Assembly: GCF_020085105.1 (NCBI RefSeq)
Contig: NC_058063.1
Coordinates: forward strand, 10,304,651-10,368,650
Source: Siniperca chuatsi
Taxonomy: Eukaryota > Chordata > Actinopteri > Centrarchiformes > Sinipercidae
Length of the DNA: 64,000 nt
Direction: 5' to 3'
Part shown: one piece after another, positions 1 to 14,330 of the stretch
Layout: every line of letters starts with the position of its first letter
How positions within the stretch are numbered: position 1 is the first letter of the stretch
Made by a program: the position numbers and the translations under genes
The notes under the pieces: model-generated
What the model was told of the DNA's origin: nothing
Databases searched by the model: none
What the model saw: the letters and a program-made list of their open reading frames with translations, nothing else

Positions 1-3000
1 CAATGCACTAAAAGGCAGAGCCAAAGGTCAGGCTGCTCAGTGGCAGCTCAGGGATTCACTGTGACAGCCGACAGGGTGGGGGAGAACCACCACCTATAGC
101 TATATATTTAGACCACAGACATCACTCGTAACACACCACTACTCTTTTGTGTTTTGAAAAAGTGTTGAACACATACAAGGGTGAACAAAAGTGCTACCAA
201 ACAGATTTTCAGTCATTTTTTCACACAACTATATTCCAAAAATGTTTGTTAGACATTTAACACATGTATTTAAAATTTTTGTCAAACAAGACATTTATTG
301 GTGACCAAAGGGCTTTCACTCCCCTTGAATTTTAAAGCAATACAATAAAATATTACCAATTTGTCACAGATAGGATGCGTGAAAGCAACATCATAGCCTC
401 TCTTCTTAATACTCATCTCCCCACAAAGGCTACATTGGCTCGAGGACAGAGCAGTTGACATACTGGTCTGGACACCTGCTTTGAATACCACTTCTGTTGA
501 GTAGCATACTTGGCAGACCACAACCAAGGCCACAGCTTTTATAACAGGCAAACTGACAAAGGACTGTCCTGTCCACAAGACCATAACCTTCAACTCTCAT
601 TAAAAAAAACAGTTGTGTTGGGCACGCTTTAATCTTTTATCTGATGTATTTTGCTATATATTTCAACCCTCTTCAGACATGACAGCCTTTCATAATTTTC
701 ACCTTCATGCTCTGTGTCTCTTTCAATTTTTCTCTTTCTTTCTCCCTCTCTCCATCAGCCCTTCCCTTATTTTCCTCCTTTAGTAGACTATAATATCAAA
801 CTGTCGCACAAATCCAACTGAATTATAGATTTTCTGAGGGGTTTGTTGGTGTGTTTGACAGTGAGATGCAGTTATAGAAGGAAATAAACAAGATGCCTAC
901 CAAACTGAAAAGAGGGGGGTTCCCCTGCTGTGCATTCAAATTGGTCTGCGCAATTTGACAGGCCACTGTCATGCACGTCTGTGGGATTAGAAGGCCCCGA
1001 GATGCTGTTTATTTGTGTCCGCTTGCTCGCAGGATATTTTCACTTTTGTCCACAGCTTATCATCTCCTTCCTCAACCACCGCTGTCACCCAACTACACTA
1101 TTAGTGGCTACAGAACTTCTGTCAGGAAGCACTGACCCCTAAATCATCCCCCTCTTTTGCTATGTTCCATCTCCATCATTGTTGCTCCAAACAATCAAGT
1201 TGGGAATTTATCACTGGGATTATCCATACTGCTTGACAGTCAGATTGTAAATGTTGGATAATGTTGAAATATTCAATGTGGAGCTGTGGCCATTTCCGAT
1301 TTATTTCACCAGTAATGTGAAGGGTAAGCTTGCATTTCTAGGCGATATGGTGTCTTCAGTGATCAGTATTAAAATAAGTTTAGCGTTCTGTATTTTTTCC
1401 AAAACCAGTTAAATGTACTGAAAAACATCAAAAAGCATTACTCTCACACAATCTGCTGCTCATTTCTCCAGTCATGAATAGTGCTGTACAAACACAGAAT
1501 CACCCCCACCTCCATGCAGCCTCTATTTTCCCTGGGATCGCTGGACGCCAAACAGGCAAGAAAAATGACCAGCATGCTCTCCTTACTCCCCTGAGAAGTG
1601 AGTCCTACACACAGGGATGTGGCTATTACTTATCATCATCAAAAAGTGCTTGTTTGGTGATAATAAGGGCCTGGGATAGAAATCTCAGCTAAAGGGAGGG
1701 AGGGGACTACCTGAAGTAGCAACAGAGGAATCCTTCCTCTGCTTACCCAAGCAGTTTCTGCTTTTCTGTAAAACGGAGGGCCAGCTCTAAGACCCGGCTT
1801 AGCCCAGAAATAGAGGAAGATAGGACAAACTGTTATTAGCCATGGTTAGAGAAACAAAATAAGATAAAGAATAACAGACAACAACTTGAAATGTGCTTAC
1901 TGTGCAAGACACAGTCGTCGGGGAATACGGGAGGAGGGTATAATAAAGCATTAGGTCGTAGCGTCTTGTTTTTATCTAATATTCTTGTGTTTGCAATGGT
2001 AAACATAAAAGTAATATCGCTTCAGAAAGGAAAGCTGTCAATATGTGAGGCCCACCTTGAAGAACTAAGTCTAAAAGGCTTTTGAGTGAACAAGCTTTAT
2101 TGTGTATTTTTTCACTGCGCATTCTATCCCCACAGTATTCAACCTGAAGCATGGTCATAACAGCTAATAGCAACATTCAGTCCTAAGCGAAAGTCGCAGC
2201 TCATGAATTTCCATCTACCTTTTCTTTTCTTTTTTTTTTGCATTGGGTCAGGAGGACCGTGCACCCTGGGGGAAAGCAGGACAGCTCACAATTCAACATG
2301 ACACATAACTCATGTCATGCTGCGTGGGGAGAAAGTTCATGCAATACATAAATTTAGGGTCATATGTTACAGTTCCAGCAGGGGTTACGCTCGATAATAG
2401 CCCAATTGTGATGCAGGGCTAGCAGGCCTTATCTGTAAAAGTTCTCGACAGTGCAGCGCGCATCGCCTCCTCCTCCTTCTGCAAGCAGTTCACGTTCCTT
2501 GTTTGTTTTATCTATCACCATTCAGCTATTTGAGTTTGACACTAGGTTCATGACCACTTCAATTCACCTCCTGGTATCTGATGATTTCGTCGCTCACACT
2601 CCTCCTAATGTATTCTGAGGAGAGAGGGGATACGTGTTGGGCAAAAGGCACACGTCCCATCTGATTGCAAGGTCTTCCCTGATGAATCATACCGAAATGA
2701 ACATCTCGCCTTTATCAAAGGGTGCTTTCCATCTCACTAGTGTGATTAATCAGAAAGGGACTTTATTGTTAACACAAAAAGTCACTGCAGATCACTGGAA
2801 GACTCATAAAATCGTATCATTTATTCTGTTGATGAGACGAGACCTCAGCATAATGGGGTGATGTGCCAAAGCTAATTTTTACCCAGTTCATCTTCAGTGT
2901 CCTTTTTGTTTTTAGCTTTGTTTATATATTTTCGTAAATTAAAGTTGGAAGGGTGTGATTGGTTTGTAACAAAGGAAGTAAAAAATAGAAACAAGACAGA

Positions 3001-5793
3001 TTTCCCTTTAAAAAACTGAATGGAAGAAGAAAGTGGAGACAGAAAAAGACTCATCATCCGTGCTAACAGAAATACCTGCCTTGCCACAAGCATTTCTCCG
3101 TTTTGTGTAGATTTCTCCACTGGTCACAAGCACTAAAGGACAGAGGGGAGAGAGAGGAAGAAAAATTGAGAGAATGAAATAAATATCTATTTAAAAATAG
3201 CCTCTCAGCATGTCAAGGAGAGATGTGAAGATATTATCCTCAAAGGCTGCTGTGAGTGAGGCCGGGAGAAGGGAAGGCTGTCTACAGTGAAATATGAAAG
3301 GCACATACTCCCTGACAGCCTATGGCTTTTCCTGATACTGCCAACACCAGCCCACTGGAGTGATCCATAGACTCTTTGTGGAGACTTGTGATATAAATGC
3401 TGAGGGCTAGATGTTGAAGATCCTCAGCTCGCTGCCGCCCCACCCTCCCTCGTCATCCTTCGCCATCGCCTTGCCTGCCGCATGGGGGGAATTTGTTATG
3501 TTCTCGTACGCCTGCCTCGGAAATATCAGAACGGCAGACAGGGGCAAGTCGACTGACTTGTCCTTGTCCCTTTTCAATTTGACAAGGCAAGCAGCCTTGG
3601 GGACTTTCCAGTCTATTTTCAAATTGACCATTTATAATCAGTTTTCTAAAGGAGAAAGAGAAGGGGTGGAGGAGTCGAGCCAGTCCTGTGTTGTTGTGGA
3701 AGGTATAGAGCTGGGGGTTGGGAGATGATAATACAGCAGCGTGTTGTCTGATGTGTCAGCAGGTAAGATGAATGAAGAATAGGGAGTGGGTGCATAAAAG
3801 GGAACACACGGTGGGGAATTGACCTCTATTCAAAAAAGAAAGGGAGGGAAAAAAAGGGAAGAAATCTATATCCTCAAGCAAATAAACATATACAGGCTCT
3901 CTTTGAAATATGCACCACCTCTCAATGAACCCAAATCATAGGAAAAAGTTGTGCTGGTGGTGGCTAAAACCTTCCAGAAAGAAGATGCACCCATTGTCCA
4001 TTTTTTGACACCAATGTGGCTGCATATATCAGCACCTGCAAGGTCAGGCTGACTCGGGCGTGGCGAGGGCCCCAGCCCGGGAGGCGTTACAGCATTCTGT
4101 CACACTGCTTGCTCCACCACCACCACACGATGACATTTCCACAAGATGGCTCTTCTGAATTATGCGGCCCAGCGGAAGGGTAAGAAGGGAAAGGGGGGGG
4201 AAAAAGCTCATTTTCTGGGTGTCTGCTTCCGACCTGAAACTGGCACTTGTTTTCATCAGCGCCTTTTGCCGCTTATGCAAAACGGTGTGCAGGGTAATAG
4301 GGGAACAATCAAGCCGGCCTGCTGCTCCTGTTCTCCATTCCACAGCCACCTCTCTCTCTTTGGGGTGGAACGACACGGTGTCACCTCTACACTGGCCCCC
4401 ATCCTCCCCAAATTAATCCCAATTTGGCCATCAAGCACAGGGCCGTCCAAAGGGGCAGGCGGCAAGTAATTGACATTCTCAGGTGCATGAGTTTTGTTTA
4501 TATAGTAATGCTGAGCCAAGGCCTTTCACCGTGGATGACAGCAGACCCGGTTTGCATACACCACTTGATTCGGGAGCCCTGCATGAGTGACTGCTCAGCA
4601 GCCCGTGGCCCTGTGGCATTTCAGCAGAGGACATTTCAGTAAAGATCGCCTCAGGTGTCAAGCGGCTTGGAAGGTGCGCACGGCAGCGGGAGGTCGTTTG
4701 TCCAGTGCATTGATTCCACCGTGACCCCATCGCTCTCTCTAACTATTGATCCATCCCCCAAGACCCCTATACAATGCCCATGCCACACTGGGGAATTAGG
4801 GCTTAGGCGTCAATGTGGCCTACCCTTTAACGAAACAATGGCAAATTTTCAATAGGACGTAACACATTACTATATAAAATAGGCATTGCACTGGCCACTT
4901 ACCTCCAAGGTCATTTCAACAATACGTGGAGTCCATTTTGGTTATTGGGATTCCTTGAATGTGGGGAGTGGGGAGTTTATAAACATGAGAGCATGCTGGG
5001 AGCAGGGAATGTAAGTCATTACAGGTGGGGGATCTGTGTGTGTTGAAGTGGGGGTGTTGGTGCTCGTATATGGAATACCCTTTCCTAAATGCTTTTCTAG
5101 GCAGATCTCCCATGCCTTTTAGCATGTCATCCAGGGCCATGAATCACCATTACAGCACCTACATTTTTACCTGGGCACCTCTAAGGCTTTTTCATTAGGG
5201 TAAAAGGGACCCCAAGCAGGCATGGACAGGGTTGTTGAGGGGGTTGGCTGTGTTTGTGAAAGGGAGGGTCAGGGATTTGGGTTGGGTGGGTTAATTACAA
5301 TAACAATGGGGGCGGCCAAAAAAAAAAAAAGAACACACGCCATGGCAGGGCTGAGCTGCTCTCATTTGTTTCAATAAGGTAAATTGATTCCTATGTCCTC
5401 TGGTGCCATTTGCATCGCATCCATTTAGTGCGCGCCCACTCTCCTCCCACCCTTTGCCACCTCCTCCTCCCCCTCCATTCACTTCACGTGCGGAGGGCAA
5501 GACAACATTGATGCGGACGCATTGATCTTCCCGGACAGCAGATGCATGAAAACACTCACCAAAGTCCACACGCATTCATATATTCCACCTGTGCATGGAC
5601 GCGCATATATGTACATGCACACGTGGACACCTAATAAAGATATTTGACATTCAGGATTCGAGACTTCCACATATAATCTTCGTATAATTATATGATAAAA
5701 ACTCTGCAGATTCCTATATTTGATCACTTGATTTTTATACTTTTTCAGATAGTTAGGAAGCAGGAAACATTTCTATATAAACCTACTTCATAC

Positions 5794-6890
5794 TAGGGTT
5801 AGGGTTATGACCTGAAATTGATATTACAGTATTTTTTTTGTGTTTTTTACGGTCACTGTATTATATCACGGCATTACAAAAATAAAAGGAAACTCTACTC
5901 AAAACACGATTCTACCTCTTTTCACTCTATTGGCAATGTAAGAGAAAATATCTTAAAATAGAAAAAAAATATTAAAACGTTAAGGAATTAAAATGAGGTA
6001 TGGTACATGTGTTTTGAGTAGCCTTTCCCATAATGTAGGTTAATTAGTAAATGTAATGTCATTCATTCTCAGAGTTAGACAAGGGTTAGGCAGATGGGGC
6101 TTTCGTGTAACAACAAAACCAGCTGAGCTAATGTTACAGTATGAAATTCCACAAATAACAACAACGTGAAAAAACAGTTGCCTACATCCAACCTACTACT
6201 CTGGTTATTTAATTGGCTTCAGATGACTTGGCTTCAGTCAATTTCTCTTGACTGTCCCTAAATATTACAACATTAGCTAGTCCAATATTGTCCCAGCCTG
6301 TGGGATAATAGACGCTAGCCACATTAGCCCCGCACCATGCTAACATCAAGTTCAACAGGCTATCCTGCAAAATAAACAGTGAAGCAACATAAAAATGACT
6401 AAACTTACAGCTTCCAAGTTTGAGGTCAGTATCCATCCATCCTTGAGCTTCAGTTTTGAAGCGAATCCTGCTTAGTACTGGCCCTCGTTGAGAAAGCAGT
6501 TAATTAAAATGGTTAACTTAGCGCACACATATAATTAATATAATAGTTTTCTGGTTGTTGTGGTGGACATTTCCATCAAAAATAAAGTTAATCCACTGGG
6601 TCTTCACTTCCTCAGATGATGGGAGAAGATGAAGACTTTTGTGTTGGTTTTTGCAGCCAACAACAGAGAAATTGGCGTGCTTTTCATAATGTTGGCGTTA
6701 ATAGTAAGTTACTGGATGTAACTCCAGTTCTATGTGTTGCCCTCTGACTGCATATTTATTGCAGCCACAGTAAAGCACATTATTTTTAATATGCTAAAAC
6801 ATTTATCATGGTAATGACGGTATTGCAAAATCCATGTTGTGACACTGGTGATGGTGACGAAACCGGTATACCGTCCACTCCTACTTCATA
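5794..6890. repeat. Possible degenerate DNA-transposon-derived element
   Basis: The left part (about 5,820-5,880) carries ACGGTCACTGTATTATATCACGG and the right part (about 6,808-6,886) carries a GTAATGACGGTATTG block followed by ACCGGTATACCGTCC. The two parts are loosely inverted relative to each other, with about 0.9 kb of AT-rich DNA between. Sequences ending in a GGTATACCG motif are common as fish interspersed repeats. A telomere-like AGGGTTAGGGTTA lies just at the left edge (about 5,796). The boundaries are uncertain and no transposase is readable. Confidence 0.25.
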
Positions 6891-9800
6891 TGTCTTACCT
6901 GTCAACATTTCATTTTGCATTCTGAAAAATCTTGCAAACCAGAATCTTGTTAGCCTCACGAGTGTGAAAGCACTCTTGTTTCTTTATTTATTTCATAACA
7001 TGAAACAGATTCATTCAATTCACTGTACATTCCCCTCCTGCAATGCCTCAATTCCCCCCGTGGACCTCCACACAACCACTGTTTTAGAGTAATAGTAATG
7101 CTATGTATGACAATTCTCCCAGTCTACTGGTGAATTTGAACCACAACATATCTTTTTGTTAGCCCTCTATACCACCCAACTATACAGTGCCAACCTGTCA
7201 ACTCCAACTTTCTTTTCAGTGTCATGCTGTCCTTGTGACAACTGGTCCATCTCACCAACACTGTTGTCCTTGCTTGGCTGCTGTGCCCAATAGCCCCTGT
7301 ATTGCTCACAGGCACGGTCAGTGAATGCAGCACTGCCCACTGGCCTCTAACCCAGCCCTCAGTAAGGGTGGTATCCATCTCGTCTCCCTCACTGCCTGCC
7401 TACCTGCCACGGACCCCCCTTTGGTACAACACACTGGTATCTGGTGTTAACACATACACACTCCCATCCCACACACCCATCATCAGTCACCGCCAGGGCA
7501 GATAGCAGCGGCCGTCAGGCAGATGAGTGACGACTGGGCCTGTTACCACCTGCATGACAATGGGCCTGTGGGCTGAGATAGAGAGACAAAAGCTGCAACT
7601 CTGCCACACACACGACACAACACACCAGCTGATCGTTATTGTCTGCTGTACAATTAGCTGTCAGCCTGCAACATGTAAAGATGTGCTATACAATGCACCC
7701 GACCTAGTAACACGTAACTGACTACTGTGTGTATGTGTCTGCACAAGTCATCACAACTTTTCACCTGCCATAATTAGAGCTATATTCTGACACTTAGTTT
7801 GATCACATATGCAGAGCAGTCAAAATACTGTCTGCATTGATCGAAACTAGTTGAAATCAGGGTACTGTATATATACCATATACAGTGAAAAGTGAACAAA
7901 AGCATAATAATAATGTATCTAATCTAGTCATTATTGCAGTTTCAGCATATGTTTCACCATTTCCTTCAAGATGACAACACTCCCGAGGGCTTATTTCTCA
8001 GTTAATACTATAACTTAAAAATATACATTGCAGAATGAAATTGCTACCAAAGGTATCGCAACCACCTCCTTGAATCAGCAATAAGCAAATCCTATTAAAT
8101 CCTATTAAATCCCTTCTAATTGGGCCTCGTTCAGGCAAATCCTGACTGCTTGTGAACAATATGAAAATATAGATTCTAATGACTTCAGGGAGGTGGAAAG
8201 ACCTTGCATATTAGACTTCATCAATTCAATCAATAGTTACACCCCCCCTGTGCTCTTTCCTGACACACTTCTGCATGCTGCAAGTGTGGGATGGTGTGCA
8301 GGCCAGGAGGGTGCACTTCCCTTCTAAACCTCCATTTGCAGGTTTACACAAGCAGATGTTGTACCCAAACTTGCGTTCCACTCCCTGGCATACACAAACA
8401 CAGTCACTCAAACATACATGAGTACACCGCAAGATTTATAACAATAAGACTCCCCAAAAGGCATTGAAACGCACCGACTATTTCGCGAGCAGCCTTGAAC
8501 TCTGGCTGATCTGCTATTTGTTACCTCAAGCACTTGGCAAAACAAAAACGGCTACAGCCCAAACACTTGAAAGGGCTTATTGCTCATGTTGTCCACAAGT
8601 TCAGTGCTGTCTGGCTGAAACAAACCATCACAGTTAAGCTCACTAGACAACAAACCGAAAATACCTTGATCCAATTTGAAACACAGGCTTATTTGCTTTA
8701 GTATAAATGCTTAAATTGGTAATACCAGCAGGTAATTATTAAATTCCCCCAACCCGCCCCCTGCAGAAGGTTTGTACTGCATCTGGAAACACTGTGAACA
8801 CAACAATTGAGTCACAGGTTTGGGCACCAAAGGATGATGATTATGGTAATCCAACAATGCCAAAGTTGTATTGAATGTCACAGATTTTTGTTGCAAACTC
8901 ATGACCTTATTAACCTTCTTAATCCTCAACTGGGTTCTCATGATAAGGGGCTTACATGCACACACAAGTATGCACACGCACTCAAACACTTTCACTTTGA
9001 TGCCCGGCAAACACTTCTGAAGCCATATCCACCTGTTTTATCCTGCACACCTGAGGTTCTCTGCATATTCTCAGCGAAGGCCCTTGAGTCATCCAAGACA
9101 ATTAACGCTCTCCCTTAGATCAACAGTGAAAAAAAAAAGTGGATGGCAGCGTTTGGAGCAGAGGGCCCTCCCAGTGAAGGCACATGAGAAAGCGGGTCTG
9201 ATTGGTATTAAGTGGTGAGATTAAAAAGCCATCTCATAAGTCAGGTCAGCTGGTGTTCATTTGAATGCATTACCAGGGTCCGAGGCTAGATAATTCTCTC
9301 ATTAGCACCACTCAAACCCTGAGTGACAACACGGGTGAGAAGGGAGCATGTCGTACAACACTTTAGAGTTAATTAGTCCGCGTGCACTGTTGCTCTGCGC
9401 CCTATGCGTCCGCTGTCTCTTGAAATGGCCTGAACCTAAAGCGTCTGCAGTTAATCAAAGATGAGCTGAGGATCTTTCCAAAGGAACCACTTGGTGTTTC
9501 AGGAAATACCTGAAAATAGGCTGCATTTTTTTCAAACTCCAAGAAAAAGGTGCACTCTCACAACTGTAAATAAACTATAGGCTATGTAATGTAGCATGTA
9601 GCAGTATGTCGCTAAACTGCTGTTCTCTTTGCGCGAGGAACAGCTAAAAGAAAATCTCCGTTTTTTACAACTACTTTTTAGCTATTTCTTTTTATAGTTA
9701 TGCCCATCAGTTTAATTAGCCAGCTAGTCATCGCATGTTTATGATATTAATTTAATTATTTAAAGTTGTAATCCATAGGATTTCAGTCCTAACGGCTAAC

Positions 9801-11290
9801 AGCAAGTGCGGTTTAATAGCCTACTATAGGTCACAGAATTCTGGGGGCAGCAAAACAAACTACTGTCATTTTAATAAAGAAGTCAGGCAGTAATTGGCTT
9901 TTTTCCATCATTCTGTGAGCAACCGTGATCTGATTTTATGCTGTACACGGCATGAGTTTGCGAACAGCAGGGCATAGTGAAAGGAGTTGGTTACCTAGCT
10001 CTTCATCTAACAGGTCACCTTGGCTGCTCCTTCTTGTTCCATTACTCCCTGCAATATTTCAAACTGATCCGCTGTCAAAAAATGCCGAAAATGACCGTTG
10101 TCTTGTTTTGTAGACGCATTTTTGATGAGCGATAGCGGTCAGTGCTAATCTCACTGACAAACACATCACATTTCCTGTGACTACTTTATGATAATAGTCA
10201 ACTCATGTTTCGCCATTTAAATGCTTTTAATATGAGGCTGCAGTAGGAAATGTTCGCTTTACATTAGCAGTAACTTAATACAGCATTTTTTCCAGGAATG
10301 GCGCCACCGACACCCAGTTTGTAATACTGCAAATGCAAGGGCAGGACAATTCATCAGTGGGCCATAGGCTCAGTCACCATTGTGTTACCTCATTCTATAG
10401 ATTGTGACTTAACAGACTTTTATTTAAATGAAAATCTTACTTATTACTTTAAAAATATTTTTTGGGGGCATCAGAAAATGTTTTTTGAGTTCCAGGGCTG
10501 AGAAAGAAAGTTATAAGTAAACATTGTTAACATTGTGCTACATTACAGAGAAATACAAAACCGTAAAATTGAGCCTTTAAAATAAAGACTTTAGTGCACG
10601 CATGAAGCGAGCCACCTGTTAACAACAATGCTTACGGCAAAAGCGGTAATGATTCTGACTGTGTTGGAACATTAACAACAAGGAGACTGAACATTTTGTT
10701 CATTTCTTTCTACACAGTATAACATCATCCCTCCCCTGTCTCCGTCAACTTTACCCTGGCTAGCACCAAAAGGCTAGCATGATAAAAAAAAAACTTCACT
10801 GATACTTAGCCTATGGATAGGTCTAACAGATGATATACATTAACAATCTTCAATAACTAAATCTTCAACAAATAAACATTACCTTAAAAACAGAAAACAC
10901 TTTTGTATTTTTTACTTACCAAGTGAAAAATCAGTTTTCTACTGTAACTCTGGCAAAACTGATTGGAGTGGGCTGATTTCTGGCTGCGAACTCAATCATG
11001 GGATGTACTTCGTGTCCCGAGGCACCACAGAGAAGAGATGGATAGGCTGAGCCGGTCCAGAGGAAAATCATATCCATGGTCATCCTCCCAAAATTACAAG
11101 AAAACTGGTGAAAACTGTCTACAGCTACAACTGAAGCAGTATGCCATGTTCACACGGATGTATAAAGAGAACTGGACTTCACGGCATGTTCCTGACTTCC
11201 GTATTACAAGAGAAAAGGTCTGTGTTGCAACCGTCCCCCTGATACTTTCGTCCCGGCCCTAACGACAAGGTGCAGCTCCTGAATGGAGTT

Positions 11291-11490
11291 TGAGGGGGGG
11301 CTGTTTTCTGTGACTAACCGACCAATGAAAACTTGGTCGACTAAGACTTTTCTCATTGACTTGGAATGGAGTGATCAGTGTTCCTGTTTGAACGGTAAGG
11401 GAGGCTGTGTCAAAAATGTTCCTGTTTGTCACACTGACATTTGGAACCCCCTGAAAACCGGTTTGGTTGACTATTAGGAGGCAGCCCTAG
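11291..11490. repeat. Short fish interspersed repeat (MITE-like)
   Basis: This ~200 bp piece starts with GGGGGGGCTG and ends with GCAGCCCTAG, which are approximate inverted termini. Inside, GGTCGACTAAG near the left end and GGTTGACTATTAGG near the right end repeat the theme. Elements with a GACTAA core and a CAGCCCTA end are widespread in teleost genomes. No coding capacity is seen. Confidence 0.45.
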
Positions 11491-13429
11491 TGAGCACGTC
11501 GACATCGCTAGACAGAAGTTCTACTGGATAAGAAACCCTAGCTGTCAGACTGCAAACAAGCTAACAGTTTAGCCAGAAAATCAATAAACCAGGGGTAAAC
11601 CGGCAATTATCTAATTAAACCAGATTAGTTGGGTATTATAACACACACATTAGACCTTTATCTCCCTTACCTCCCTCAAAGAAACTCATCAATTTGAGAG
11701 AAACTCCATCTCTCTCAAATTCTTACAAGCTCTAAATGTTTTGGTTTTACTCATGTCAGCTAGCTAGTTGCAAGAGGAAAACACAGCACATAGAGTGGCT
11801 TAATGGGTGATGACGGACTCTCTCTTCTCTTACATTTGGATGACCTACTTCAGTTCAAAACCAGTATCCTGTTGTTGTGGGCATGACAGGGTTATGATCA
11901 CCTTACTGCTTGTGTTTTTTGCCCCGTCTGATTTCTTTTTACAGTAAAGATGTCGCTCCATACTATTATTACCAATGGGAATGAAGGCCAAAACTACAAA
12001 AATAAGAAACAGGTTGTACAAAAGTAGGACATAAGGCCAAGGTAAATGTGGGATGAAGCTTACACCATAAGTTGCCCCCTGTATTCCCTTCATTTTTTTC
12101 AGACAGATAGGACCCCCAGGTAACCATTTTCTGTCTTTAAAGTTTCAGAGGAGATTTAGAGCAGAATTATTTTTCACTCTTTCTTTGTTGATGACATTGT
12201 GTTTGCATATTGGGAGCATGAGGTTATATCCACGTCATTATTCTCTCTGCTTGGATCCAGGCCTGATAACTACACCGCCATCACAGTTATATTCACTTTG
12301 GTTCTAAAGGTTCCATAAATTGTCTCTTTCCCTTTCTCTCTTATGTTCACTCGCACTCCTACCACTGTTCCCATGAGACACGTCGCTCGGCTCATTGGCC
12401 ACCACACACACACACACGGAGGGGGGTTCTCTCTTGCTACCACCGCTGGGCTTAACCACCACACACACACAGGCCCTGAATACCAATCACTGCATGTGCC
12501 CCCCCCCCCATCACCACCCCCAACCGAGCGCACAGGGTTAGCTGAATATTCTAGGAGCTTTCAATTTTTCATACAGGTCTGCGAACCCCCTCCCATCACG
12601 CAGCGCCATCACACTCAAGGGAGTTAGAATTTCAACAGTCGTTAGCAGGGTCATCTGCAGTCCCTCAGGGAGGGACTTAAAAGAAAAAGATTTGAATTGC
12701 CTTTCTCTCTTTTTATTCTCTTTTCATCTCCCCACGTTAGTTCTCTGTATGGGTCTGTCATAATTCCACTTCCTGTCTTCAAGGCCTAGCAATATTCATC
12801 CCCCTCAATCTTGTCTCCACCGCCAAATTCATCAATCAAAGACGAGGTCTTCCAAAGCGCTTATTATATAGTGCCGATGTCACGCTTCTTACGCCACTGT
12901 CAAAAGTGGTGACAGAGCTCCAAACCGCTGGTTAGGCCACGGTAAAGCGTTTATCCACTTGTATAACGTACTGTAGTGCTCATACAGGATCAAATATTGG
13001 ATGTGAGAAAAATGGCTTCCAGCTGAAAGAGAAGGAGGGGGTTGTGAGGAAGACGGGGGGAGAAATGAGAAAACATTTCTTCTTCTAACTCTTTTTGCAC
13101 TAATATGAATTCCCAGTGAAATGTCTGGCGAAGTAGGTCAATGGGATTTAGAAAGTTTGTGCTGTTTTTTTTCTCCCTCTCTCCCCATACTCTCTTGTCA
13201 ATGGAAAATGAGCAATGCGATTAGGAGAGGGGAAGATGATGAGCTACAGAGAGTGAGCGAAAAAGAGCAAGAGAAAGAAAGGAGAAAGACAGGCGGAGTG
13301 GTGGTTTGGGCCTCTCACAGGTCTCTTACCAGCTGACTGAGAGACCCAGACAAAGAGAGTGAGAGGAAAGGGAAGGGAAGAGAGAGATTTGTATCTGTGC
13401 TCTAGAGGAAGGGAGTGGCTGATGTCTCA

Positions 13430-14330
13430 TCTTGATATTGAAGCAACAATCTAATTATACAATTTCTCCAGGGAATATGCATATGAGGGTAATCAGTAAA
13501 TAGAAAAAGGTAATTATTTGCCAGAAGTCATACCCTTTGCACCTGTAAGCACTGCACTGATACATGAGATTGTGCTTTTCCTATAATTCACAATGAAGAT
13601 AGTTTATCAGCAGCTAAATTATTTAGTTAATTTATAATAAGTAAATGAATTTCCCAGTTATTGAATATTTCATAGTGTCTGTCAAAATATAATGACTTAA
13701 GTTTGGTCAAATACAAATGGGCCTCTTTTTAATTTGCCGTAATGTTCCTCAGGGTAAATCTCCGCCAGTGAATGTGATTGAATGTTACAATTAAACGTAC
13801 TAATTCATTGTCAAAAGCAACTTATCGGTACACATGATATATTTGGCGCTAAATTGGAAAGCACATTTAGAAATGGCTTCTTCGGTGACTTTCTACATTA
13901 TGGCCTAATCAGAATAAATTCTGCCCGCTGTAATGAATTGAAGTTGAATATTCGTATTTGGGCTATTAAAGGGACTTGAGGGGTGAATTATTTAAATGCT
14001 AATTAATGTTTTAAGCTTTCCAACCTGCAATAGGCACATATTATTCCTCAGTACCCCACAAATGGCTAATTTCAGCATTCACTAAGTGCAGAGTAACTTC
14101 TTGCTCATATTTCATTCAATCAATTCAGCAGCAGGGGTGGTTCTCTCACCCATGCAGCTACCTCTATCCAGCAATAGAGGACGATGGAATCCATCAATAC
14201 TCGGAGACAGTCGGTGGAATTACTAATCAACTCTTAGCTGGGAATTCAGTTGCCCATCGGCTACGTTGATGAATGATGGGAAACTTGATTCAAACCTGCT
14301 TTAGTCATGATTTTGTCCCTGACACAGGTA
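13430..14330. promoter_or_regulatory. Candidate conserved non-coding element
   Basis: This AT-rich, low-repeat stretch lacks the poly-purine and microsatellite debris of its neighbours. It is dense in homeodomain-type ATTA/TAAT cores (for example near 13,452, 13,510, 13,620, 13,790 and 14,000). The texture resembles vertebrate developmental enhancers in gene deserts. The call rests on composition only; no alignment was possible. Confidence 0.25.

Noticed and set aside
5796..5808. Telomere-like AGGGTTAGGGTTA
   Set aside because: Only two units; too short to call an interstitial telomere.
10963..11262. 99-codon plus-strand frame near 11 kb
   Set aside because: No recognisable protein similarity; next to an interspersed repeat.
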